Below are positions 1-5,710 of a stretch of DNA of 5,710 bases, piece by piece. Position numbers and translations under genes: made by a program. The number at the start of each line of letters is the position of its first letter. The stretch's first letter is position 1. The notes beneath the pieces were generated by a model. That model saw only the letters and a program-made list of their open reading frames with translations, searched no databases and was not told the origin of the DNA. Source of the DNA: JANMZR01 sp031383555 (GTDB taxonomy: Bacteria > Bacteroidota > Bacteroidia > Cytophagales > Spirosomataceae); NCBI GenBank assembly GCA_031383555.1, contig JANMZR010000113.1, positions 1 through 5,710 of the forward strand, written 5' to 3'.

Positions 1-110
1 AAGACCCCTTCCGTCATTCGGCTTTGCCAGAATGCCACCTTCCCAAGGGAAGGATTGGCCAAATCCCCTCCTTGGAGGGGTGCCTGACGCAGTCGGCGGG
101 GTGGGTTTTG
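1..110. repeat. GC-rich multi-hairpin palindromic repeat element (left end may be cut)
   Basis: Four small inverted repeats stand side by side. CATTC-GGC-TTT-GCC-A-GAATG at 15-34 has one bulged A. CCTTCCC-AA-GGGAAGG at 38-53 and CCCCTCC-TT-GGAGGGG at 65-80 are perfect. GCC-T-GAC-GCA-GTC-GGC at 82-97 has one bulged T. My hand count gives 66 G+C in 110 bases, against about 35% in the neighbouring genes, and composition drops sharply to AT-rich after 110. This pattern resembles dispersed intergenic palindromic repeats I remember from Bacteroidota genomes, but only one copy is visible here, so its repetitive nature is inferred. It lies just past the 3' end of the minus-strand FN3 gene and could help terminate or stabilise that transcript. 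The AT-rich stretch 111-191 between it and the gene holds nothing recognisable. Confidence 0.6.
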
Positions 111-191
111 CATTTTAACATATATTAAATTAAACAAAGCCAAATAAAATTGAAACCAGCCATTTTGTATTAATAATCAGTCTTATTTTTT

Positions 192-2933
192 TCATGGCAT
201 ATTCAACTTTATTTCTGAGCCCACTCCAAACACCAAATTACCATTATTTTCAATATTTTTACAATTACCAATTAAATTTTCACCAATGGTAATAGTATGT
301 CCGTTATTTATCAAAATATCATCCAAGCTGCTAGGCACATGGCCACATGACCAAGTGGAGGGCGTATGCCATTGACCGTTTTGAGATGTTGATACTTTAT
401 ACTGAACATTAATCGGGCTACTCAAATCTGAAATATAATTTACAAAGGGGTAATCATAAATGTCATTTATTGAAGTAAACTTAATTTTGTAAAAATAATT
501 TAAACCAAAATTGATACTTGAATAGTCTTTATATTCATTGCTTATACTAGTTCCTATTTTTTGAAAAATACCATTTGCACCATCTGTAGACCTGTAAATA
601 TCATAGCCTGAACCATTTTTACCTTGAAAAGGGTGTGATTCCCAAATTAGATTTATTAAATCGCAATCAAAAGAATTCACTTTCAAATTTATTGGTCCCA
701 AACAATTTGGACTTGAGGCAATTGAATTACTGAAGTCTGTTAAAATTCTAAAATAAGATACAAATTGTGCAATTTTATAGTAGTAGATTTTATTAGCATC
801 AAGTGGTTCGGTACTATCTCCGAAATCAGCAAATTGATTGTTAGAAGATAACCCTACTAACTTATATGCACCGTTTAAACCCGTACTTGATCGATACACA
901 TAAAAATTATTTAAAAGATTTGGTAATGGATTCCAAGCTATTAAAACTTTGCCACAAGATGCCTCCACTAAATTAATTTGTGGCCCTTGAATGCAATTAA
1001 AATTTACAAAAACGGAATTACTAAACTCAGCAGTTTTTGAGTTAAAAATACCAGCTATTTTATAGTAATATGTTTTCCCGCTTTGTAACATACCGTAATT
1101 GCCAATATCCTCATATGATAGTACGTTGGCTGCTACATTTGTTAAAATCTTGAAATCTGACTCATTGCTTGTTTCGGATCGATAGATATAATAGCCTGTT
1201 TCATTTACTCCTTCTGGAAAGTCGTTCCAGGAAAGGGATATTTTTTCACAAGAAGAAGATACTAAAGTAAGCAAAGGAGGGTCATAACATGAGAAACTAA
1301 CTGGGGTTGAATTACTAATACCCACTATTGATGTATTTTTCTTGGCAACAATAATGAAATGATATATTTTACCAGCTTTTAATTTAGTAGTTGGCATTTG
1401 AAAATTTGTAACTAAGCCACCAACCCTACCAGTTATTTGATACTTTCCAAAATCACCATTTAAAATAGTCGTATTTATAAAATCTGAAACTGAAATGTAC
1501 CGAGTATCATCCAATTCAGTTTTATAAATATCATAGCTAGTAATACCTAGACTTTGATTTAACCTCGTCCAATTTATTGAAATATTGTTACAATTAGTGT
1601 TGGTAGATACAATATTTATAACATTATCGCATGAATATTTTGCTAGGATTGGGGTAGTTGGAGATGAAAATGAATTTCCAAATTTGGCTACAATTGAATA
1701 GGTATAATTTTTATTTGGGATCAATTCTTCTGACATTCCATATCCATTTGGGTATATTGTAAATATCGGATTTTGGTTAAATGGATAAATACCAAAATCT
1801 GTAAAAGTTAATATATTTGGCCCAACTTCACCAACTACTATTCTTATATTTTCGCCCGACTCTGCTACAAACGATTTTAAAATTATATACCCATTTTCTT
1901 GGATAATTGGTAAATCTTGCCAATTTAAAGTGATTTTTCCACATGAATTTTCACTAACACTTAATCCTGTTGGAATTTCACAATTAATGTTTTGAGTGGC
2001 GAAATTGCTAAAACCAGAATAATTATTATAATTAAAACCTGTTCTAATTTTATATGAATATTTTTTAGCTGTATTTGGCAAATACACAGTTGCTTGGGTA
2101 GGCCCAAGTTGCGTATTTGTAAAAAGCTCATAATTTCCATTTGGATGCTCAGATCGATAAATGGCAAATACTTTTGGATTAGTGCCTAAAGGAAGCAGAT
2201 CCCATTCTAAAAGTACACTTTCACAATTTTGGCTAATGATTCGTGGATTTTGAGGAATATTACATTCCATCATACCGCTTGCAACATTGCTAAACTCAGT
2301 AAGAACTCCATTAAATTTTCCCTTAATTTTATAAAAATAAGGTTTATTACCAATTAAGTTTAGGCTATCAGTAAATGTTAAAACATTTCCTTGAACATAG
2401 GTTAATAATTTATAAAATGAATTTTCATTTTCAGCTTTATATATTGCAAAAAAACTTTCATTTAAATCAGGTCCAAAATCATTCCAATTCAAAACTATTT
2501 TACCACAACTTGTGGCAGAAACTTGTAAGCCAGCAGGTGATACACATGAAAATTGACCGACTGTTGTCAAACTTTTTTCACTAAAGTTTGTGGTAAATTT
2601 TGCAATTATAAAATATAAATAGTTTTTTGATGATGTAATTCTGTCAAAATCTAGATAACCCAAGTCGTCAAAATTTGTGAAATTGGGGCCTGTTTCTCCA
2701 ATTTTTACATAGTTTAGATTATCCACTTGTTCAGATCGATAAATTTCAAAACCAAGTTCATCATTTCCGTTATATGAATACCCATCCCAAGCCAAACTAA
2801 TCTTCCCACATTCAGTAGCAGTTACACGCAAACCTGTGGGTGCTGGAGGAATGTTTTGCCCAAAAAGTGAATTGAATTGGAGAAATAGAAATAGAAAAAT
2901 TCCTGAAAAGAGGATTTTTTTTGTGTTCAGCAT
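192..2933 (-). CDS. Secreted protein with eight FN3-like repeats and a C-terminal beta-type module
   Basis: A 913-residue exported protein of unknown specific role. Residues 1-25 form a signal peptide: Lys5-Lys6, a hydrophobic core at about 7-20, and a probable cut after Leu-Phe-Gly25. Eight fibronectin type III-like repeats follow at about 29-844, each with a strand-B pattern like CGKIxLxW, a middle strand like IYRSE and a strand-F pattern like YYYKI. The tail, 845-913, has the GQW...STWSCGHVP...DDILINNGHTITI pattern seen in Bacteroidota exported proteins. There are 17 cysteines, regularly placed. No catalytic domain, no membrane anchor and no recognisable type IX secretion C-terminal domain is visible. 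The start follows from the signal peptide; no Shine-Dalgarno is seen. The gene ends TGA-AAA-AAA-TAA, a double in-frame stop. It lies 138 bp downstream of the SPOR lipoprotein gene on the same strand, and co-transcription is uncertain. Adhesion, matrix or surface binding is the family-level guess. The gene is certain; the function is unknown. Confidence 0.93.
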   Translation of the reverse strand: MLNTKKILFSGIFLFLFLQFNSLFGQNIPPAPTGLRVTATECGKISLAWDGYSYNGNDELGFEIYRSEQVDNLNYVKIGETGPNFTNFDDLGYLDFDRITSSKNYLYFIIAKFTTNFSEKSLTTVGQFSCVSPAGLQVSATSCGKIVLNWNDFGPDLNESFFAIYKAENENSFYKLLTYVQGNVLTFTDSLNLIGNKPYFYKIKGKFNGVLTEFSNVASGMMECNIPQNPRIISQNCESVLLEWDLLPLGTNPKVFAIYRSEHPNGNYELFTNTQLGPTQATVYLPNTAKKYSYKIRTGFNYNNYSGFSNFATQNINCEIPTGLSVSENSCGKITLNWQDLPIIQENGYIILKSFVAESGENIRIVVGEVGPNILTFTDFGIYPFNQNPIFTIYPNGYGMSEELIPNKNYTYSIVAKFGNSFSSPTTPILAKYSCDNVINIVSTNTNCNNISINWTRLNQSLGITSYDIYKTELDDTRYISVSDFINTTILNGDFGKYQITGRVGGLVTNFQMPTTKLKAGKIYHFIIVAKKNTSIVGISNSTPVSFSCYDPPLLTLVSSSCEKISLSWNDFPEGVNETGYYIYRSETSNESDFKILTNVAANVLSYEDIGNYGMLQSGKTYYYKIAGIFNSKTAEFSNSVFVNFNCIQGPQINLVEASCGKVLIAWNPLPNLLNNFYVYRSSTGLNGAYKLVGLSSNNQFADFGDSTEPLDANKIYYYKIAQFVSYFRILTDFSNSIASSPNCLGPINLKVNSFDCDLINLIWESHPFQGKNGSGYDIYRSTDGANGIFQKIGTSISNEYKDYSSINFGLNYFYKIKFTSINDIYDYPFVNYISDLSSPINVQYKVSTSQNGQWHTPSTWSCGHVPSSLDDILINNGHTITIGENLIGNCKNIENNGNLVFGVGSEIKLNMP
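195..401 (-). other. C-terminal GxW-TW-CGxVP beta-type module of the FN3 protein
   Basis: This encodes residues 845-913. It has Gly853-Gln-Trp855, then Thr860-Trp-Ser-Cys863-Gly-His-Val-Pro, Asp-Asp at 871-872, Gly878-His-Thr and a second Cys at 891, followed by short hydrophobic repeats (GNLVFG, GSEIKL). I recall this motif from exported Bacteroidota proteins, usually leading into a run of short beta strands. Here the protein stops about 40 residues after the core motif, so only a minimal module is present. C863 and C891 could pair with each other. Its function is not known from sequence; it may cap the FN3 array or serve as an attachment or sorting element. Confidence 0.55.
402..2849 (-). 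repeat. Tandem array of eight FN3-like repeats inside the secreted protein gene
   Basis: By residue, the repeats are R1 29-130, R2 131-224, R3 225-318, R4 319-435, R5 436-549, R6 550-647, R7 648-744 and R8 745-844; lengths are 102, 94, 94, 117, 114, 98, 97 and 100. Each has a Cys near its start (42, 143, 237, 331, 448, 562, 660, 757), and R1-R7 end in a Cys (130, 224, 318, 435, 549, 647, 744). R4 and R5 are longer because of extra sequence in the second half. R8 lacks the closing Cys. Copies have diverged in protein and DNA, so this is an old array. The longest shared DNA I noticed is a 14-mer encoding the IYRSE motif in R1 and R3. Boundaries are my own, set on the cysteines, and may differ by a few residues from a profile-based call. 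Confidence 0.85.
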
Positions 2934-3071
2934 ATTTATAATTTGTTATATTTTTAGTATTCAGTTTTAAAATTAAAAACTTAGTTGATTATTTGCAAAG
3001 TAAAACTTCAGAAATAAAATAATTAATTTTTCAATTTTTATATCAACCGCAATATTCTCTATATCAATACT

Positions 3072-3611
3072 TTACTCCCTCAAAAAACTCTTTTTGACAT
3101 CAATCCTTTCAGCAATAACTATTGCGTCTGGAAATTGCCCTTTCAATTGGTTCAATATTTTTTCAGCATCATTTTTAGTTAGGAAATCGCCCATTTTCAG
3201 TTTGTAAATAGGAAGGCTATAAGATAAATAGGGGTTAAAATTGGAGTAGTTTTGGTAAATGTAAATTTTCGCTTCGTCAACAGCTTTCCGCTCTCGACCA
3301 ACGTAGATTTGTATTCTGAAGCCATTGGCATATTTAATTGACTTATTTTTTGCAGCTTTTTGATCTAAAATCACATCAATTTTAGCATTAACATTCATAG
3401 GCTGCGTGGTTATTGGAGGCGGTGTTTCATTTGAATTTGCTTTTATATTTGAATCTACATTTTCTTCATTCTCTGAATGTCCCACTCTAAATTCCGTTAA
3501 ATCCTCAGAATATTCAGTTGAAACTTCCTGCTTTTTCTCGTTAAGAGGCACTATTTTTTTACTACATGAAAAAATAATGAATAGTAATAAAACCGAATAT
3601 GCTTTTTTCAT
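3072..3611 (-). CDS. SPOR domain-containing lipoprotein
   Basis: A 179-residue predicted periplasmic lipoprotein. Residues 1-15 are a lipoprotein signal peptide (Lys2-Lys3, hydrophobic 5-14), ending in Ile-Phe-Ser before Cys16, the probable lipidated residue; Phe at -2 is less usual but acceptable. Residues 17-90 form a polar, low-complexity linker rich in Glu, Asn and Lys with a short Pro run (PPP, 65-67). Residues about 95-170 match a SPOR domain: an opening strand GFRIQIYVG (97-105), a helix rich in Ala/Glu, then YKLKMGDFLTKNDAEKIL (136-153), a hallmark of the fold, and a closing strand AIVIAERI. SPOR domains bind peptidoglycan with denuded glycan strands, so a role at the cell wall or division site is the family-based expectation. 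No acidic surface-export signal follows Cys16 (it is SKK), which favours periplasmic retention. The gene is divergent from murB, a plausible though unproven functional link. Confidence 0.88.
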   Translation of the reverse strand: MKKAYSVLLLFIIFSCSKKIVPLNEKKQEVSTEYSEDLTEFRVGHSENEENVDSNIKANSNETPPPITTQPMNVNAKIDVILDQKAAKNKSIKYANGFRIQIYVGRERKAVDEAKIYIYQNYSNFNPYLSYSLPIYKLKMGDFLTKNDAEKILNQLKGQFPDAIVIAERIDVKKSFLRE

Positions 3612-3630
3612 GAAATAGTTAATTGTATCG

Positions 3631-3662
3631 CAAAATTCGAACTATTCAATTTATAATCCAAA
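3631..3662 (-). promoter_or_regulatory. Possible promoter for the SPOR lipoprotein gene
   Basis: Read on the minus strand, TTTG (complement of 3659-3662) is followed after 20 bases by GAATTTTG (complement of 3631-3638). The Bacteroidota sigma-ABfr pattern is TTTG or TTG, about 17-23 bases, then TAnnTTTG. The -7 box matches at all positions but the first. The predicted transcript would start only about 15 bases before the ATG. A short match in AT-rich DNA can arise by chance, so this is tentative. Confidence 0.35.
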
Positions 3663-3690
3663 TGAATGGGAACCAATAAATGAATTATAG

Positions 3691-3698
3691 TAAATTTG
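3691..3698 (+). promoter_or_regulatory. Possible -7 promoter box for murB
   Basis: TAAATTTG is an exact match to the Bacteroidota -7 consensus TAnnTTTG and ends 36 bases before the murB ATG, which suits a short leader. No good TTG -33 element sits at the expected distance; the nearest is ATG at 3666-3668. It lies in the 123-bp region shared with the divergent SPOR gene, so the two promoters would sit back to back within about 60 bases. Confidence 0.45.
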
Positions 3699-3734
3699 TA
3701 AGAAAATTTCTATTACAACAATCATCAATTGTCA

Positions 3735-4751
3735 ATGACCATACAAGAAAACGTATCTTTAAAGCAATTCAATACATTTGGCATTGAAGCCAAAGCTAAA
3801 TATTTCATAGAAGTCAAAAACAAAAAAGAGCTCATTGAAGCCCTTTATGACAATCAATTTCATATGACAAAACGCCTCATTTTAGGCGGAGGTAGTAATG
3901 TGTTATTTACGAAAAATTTTGATGGTGTAGTGGTAAAAGTGAGTATAAAAGGTTTAAAAAAAACAAAGGAAAATTCAGATTTTGTATGGGTAAAAGCGGG
4001 TGCTGGTGAAAGCTGGCACGATTTAGTGCTTTTCGCAATTGAAAACAATTGGGGTGGAATTGAAAATCTTTCATTAATACCGGGCTCTGTTGGGGCAGCT
4101 CCTTTGCAAAATATTGGAGCTTATGGAGTGGAAATAAAAGATACAATCCATGAGGTAAAAGCGTTGAATATTCCACATGGCGAAGTACATGTTTTTGATA
4201 AAAACGACTGCCAGTTTGGTTATCGGGAGAGTATTTTCAAAAACGAAGCTAAAGATAAATATGTGGTACTTTCTATCACTTTGAAATTGGCAAAAAAGCC
4301 AATTTTCAATATAGAATATGGTGCAATTCAAGAAGTTTTAGCCCAAAATCCTTTAAGTGAATTATCGATTAAAGCTATTTCGGATGCTGTTATTAGCATA
4401 CGGCAAAGTAAGTTACCTAATCCTGCCGAAATTGGTAATGCTGGTAGTTTTTTCAAAAATCCGGAGATTTCAATTGCTCATTATAAAAAATTACGATTAA
4501 GTTTTGATGATATCCCCTCCTACCCTATTAACGCTGAAACGGTAAAAGTGCCAGCTGGCTGGCTCATTGAAAAGGCAGGTTGGAAGGGTTTCCGAGAAGG
4601 TGATATCGGAGTACATGCCAAACAAGCTTTGGTTTTAGTTAATTATGGAAACGGTACTGGCCTACAAGTCAAAGCTTTATCAGAAAAAATACAAAAATCA
4701 ATTTTTGATAAATTTGGAATTAGGTTGCAGACCGAGGTGAATATTGTATAA
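3735..4751 (+). CDS. murB: UDP-N-acetylenolpyruvoylglucosamine reductase (MurB)
   Basis: A cytoplasmic FAD enzyme that reduces UDP-GlcNAc-enolpyruvate to UDP-MurNAc with NADPH, the second committed step of peptidoglycan precursor synthesis. The 338-residue product matches the type I (E. coli-like) family, including the Tyr loop. Visible landmarks are the opening SLKQFNTFGI (8-17), the FAD-binding LGGGSNVLF (50-58), AGAGESWHDLV (88-98), LIPGSVGAAPLQNIGAYGVE (114-133), FGYRESIFK with Arg164, EYG with Tyr195, GNAGSFFKNP with the catalytic Ser238, AGWLIEKAGWKG (274-285) and the C-terminal Glu334. These align with E. coli Arg159, Tyr190, Ser229 and Glu325, so the active site appears intact. I chose the ATG at 3735; an in-frame TTG two codons upstream (3729) would add only Met-Ser and has no better ribosome signal. 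No terminator hairpin is seen after the TAA. Confidence 0.97.
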   Translation: MTIQENVSLKQFNTFGIEAKAKYFIEVKNKKELIEALYDNQFHMTKRLILGGGSNVLFTKNFDGVVVKVSIKGLKKTKENSDFVWVKAGAGESWHDLVLFAIENNWGGIENLSLIPGSVGAAPLQNIGAYGVEIKDTIHEVKALNIPHGEVHVFDKNDCQFGYRESIFKNEAKDKYVVLSITLKLAKKPIFNIEYGAIQEVLAQNPLSELSIKAISDAVISIRQSKLPNPAEIGNAGSFFKNPEISIAHYKKLRLSFDDIPSYPINAETVKVPAGWLIEKAGWKGFREGDIGVHAKQALVLVNYGNGTGLQVKALSEKIQKSIFDKFGIRLQTEVNIV

Positions 4752-5003
4752 AAAAAGGCAAAGAGGCAATAGGCAAGGAGAGTAGGTTCAAATAAAAGAA
4801 CAATTGGCAAAAAAGAAAAAGACAAAGCAATAGTCAAAGGAAAAATAAATAAGTTGGCAATTTGCAAAACAACAAAATATAAACAACAATCCACAAACCA
4901 TGAAAAGGGATATAGGTAAGTTGTAAAATGAATTCTTAAGCCAAAAACTAAAAACTACAAACAATAAACCAAAAACTCACAAATTATAACTCACAACTAA
5001 TTA
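4752..5003 (+). repeat. A-rich, T-poor low-complexity spacer with short degenerate repeats
   Basis: This 252-bp gap between murB and kdsA has no gene. My hand count gives 42 T (about 17%), with A by far the commonest base. The first half repeats GGCAA at 4757, 4765, 4772, 4806 and 4856, three of them almost back to back. The second half repeats AAAAACT at 4943, 4950 and 4971, and AACTCACAA at 4974 and 4988. The kdsA promoter and leader must lie here unless kdsA reads through from murB, but I see no TAnnTTTG box and no Shine-Dalgarno. Similar short-repeat spacers occur in other Bacteroidota as I recall. Origin by replication slippage is the simplest reading. Confidence 0.6.
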
Positions 5004-5710
5004 ATGAATATCCCAAAACTTAAACATACAGAAACGGGGCAGTTTTTCCTCATGGCAGGCTCCTGTGCCATTGAAAGCCGTGATTTAGCCTTTGAAATAG
5101 CCGAAAAAATAAAAGCTTTGACGGACCAATTTGGAATTCCTTATATTTTCAAAGGAAGTTATCGTAAGGCCAATCGCACCAAAATAGATTCGTTTACTGG
5201 CATTGGCGATGAGTTGAGTTTGAGTATTTTAAAGGAAATTGGCGAGTATTTCGACTTACCAACAGTTACAGATATTCACGAAAGCCATGAAGCCGCCATG
5301 GCTGCTGCAGCTGTGGACGTATTACAAATTCCTGCTTTTTTGTGCCGACAAACCGAATTATTAGCTGCGGCCGCTCGCACAGGAAAGGCTGTGAACATTA
5401 AAAAAGGGCAGTTTATGGCGGGCCATGGAATGGCTTTTGCTGTGGAAAAAGTGTTGCAAGAAAATCCAAATGCAACTGTTTTTCTCACCGACCGTGGCAA
5501 CTCATTTGGCTATGGCGACCTCATAGTCGACTACCGTAACATACCTGATATGCAAGCACATGGTGTGCCAGTGGTAATGGATTGCACGCATAGCTTACAA
5601 AAGCCCAACCAAAGCTCGGGCGTAACTGGTGGAAATCCTGCCATGATTGAAACCATCGCCAAAGCCGCTATTGCCGTTGGAGCCAACGGCCTTTTTATAG
5701 AAACCCATCC
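5004..5710 (+). CDS. kdsA: 3-deoxy-8-phosphooctulonate synthase (KdsA), 3' end cut by window
   Basis: A cytoplasmic enzyme that condenses phosphoenolpyruvate with D-arabinose 5-phosphate to give Kdo-8-phosphate, the precursor of the Kdo sugar joining lipid A to the rest of lipopolysaccharide. The 235 complete codons cover most of a family that is usually about 265-285 residues. Landmarks are MAGSCAIESRD (17-27), KGSYRKANRTKIDSFTG (50-66), TDIHE (89-93), DVLQIPAFLCRQTELL (105-120), NIKKGQF (131-137), DRGNSFGYGDLIVDYR (163-178), DCTHSLQ (193-199), SGVTGG (205-210) and GLFIETHP at the edge. Cys21, His196 and Glu233 match three of the four metal ligands of metal-dependent KdsA (Aquifex type); the metal-independent E. 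coli type has Asn in place of the Cys. The Asp ligand would lie beyond 5710. Ser20 replaces the usual Pro of GPC. The KANR and CRQT motifs separate it from the related DAHP synthases. The ATG lies 15 codons before the first conserved strand and no other start fits better. Confidence 0.96.
   Translation, partial: MNIPKLKHTETGQFFLMAGSCAIESRDLAFEIAEKIKALTDQFGIPYIFKGSYRKANRTKIDSFTGIGDELSLSILKEIGEYFDLPTVTDIHESHEAAMAAAAVDVLQIPAFLCRQTELLAAAARTGKAVNIKKGQFMAGHGMAFAVEKVLQENPNATVFLTDRGNSFGYGDLIVDYRNIPDMQAHGVPVVMDCTHSLQKPNQSSGVTGGNPAMIETIAKAAIAVGANGLFIETH

Noticed and set aside
38..80. The two perfect palindromes as a CRISPR array or classical rho-independent terminators
   Set aside because: The palindromes differ in sequence and are not regularly spaced repeats; neither is followed by a T-run on either strand.
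2996..3003. TTACTTTG on the minus strand as a promoter for the FN3 gene
   Set aside because: It mismatches the second base of TAnnTTTG and has no TTG element at the right distance (nearest is about 28 bases away).
192..3611. A polysaccharide-utilisation or toxin/defence locus built around the FN3 protein
   Set aside because: No SusC/SusD, glycoside hydrolase, nuclease, protease or transport gene is nearby; the FN3 protein has no visible catalytic domain.
3406..3618. 70-codon plus-strand open frame antisense to the SPOR lipoprotein gene
   Set aside because: It is antisense to a well-supported gene and its protein shows no domain.
3729..3734. TTG start for murB two codons upstream
   Set aside because: It adds only Met-Ser, has no ribosome signal, and the ATG at 3735 gives a normal MurB N-terminus.
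3860..4331. Open frames on the minus strand inside murB
   Set aside because: They overlap a clearly conserved gene and their translations show no recognisable domain; they are antisense shadows.
4900..4926. Short ORF ATG-AAA-AGG-GAT-ATA-GGT-AAG-TTG-TAA between murB and kdsA
   Set aside because: Only eight codons in a low-complexity spacer, with no ribosome signal; expected by chance.
5276..5500. 74-codon minus-strand open frame inside kdsA
   Set aside because: It is antisense to a strongly conserved catalytic region, and its Ala-rich product follows from the GC-rich kdsA codons.
5004..5710. DAHP synthase (aromatic amino acid pathway) as an alternative for the kdsA gene
   Set aside because: The KANRTK, DVLQIPAFLCRQT and GLFIETHP motifs are those of KdsA rather than of DAHP synthase.

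Overview
The window looks like chromosome from an AT-rich member of the Bacteroidota, plausibly a Cytophagia-type environmental bacterium. The phylum call rests on four points: none of the starts has a clear Shine-Dalgarno sequence, a TAnnTTTG-type -7 box lies ahead of murB, the KdsA carries a lineage-typical signature (KGSYRKANR, KPNQSSGVTGG), and there is a large secreted multi-FN3 protein ending in a GxW...TW.CG.VP...D motif. Genus-level placement is a guess.

Layout, left to right. Positions 1-110 hold a GC-rich (about 60% by hand count) element made of four consecutive small hairpins, which resembles a dispersed palindromic repeat and may continue off the left edge. Positions 111-191 are AT-rich with nothing recognisable. 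Positions 192-2933 (minus strand) encode a 913-residue exported protein with eight cysteine-framed FN3-like repeats and a short C-terminal beta-type module. Positions 3072-3611 (minus) encode a small SPOR-domain lipoprotein. A 123-bp divergent intergenic region (3612-3734) has promoter-like sequences for both directions. Positions 3735-4751 (plus) encode MurB. Positions 4752-5003 are an A-rich, T-poor, low-complexity spacer with short degenerate repeats. Positions 5004-5710 (plus) encode the first 235 codons of KdsA, cut by the window edge.

Three of the four genes belong to the cell envelope: MurB makes the UDP-MurNAc precursor of peptidoglycan, the SPOR lipoprotein probably binds peptidoglycan from the periplasm, and KdsA makes the Kdo precursor of lipopolysaccharide. 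The FN3 protein is probably an extracellular or surface protein of unknown role. No previously undescribed multi-gene system is visible. The most interesting signals are the strictly constant 13-residue step between cysteines at every FN3 repeat junction, the multi-hairpin repeat at the left edge, and the repeat-rich spacer before kdsA.
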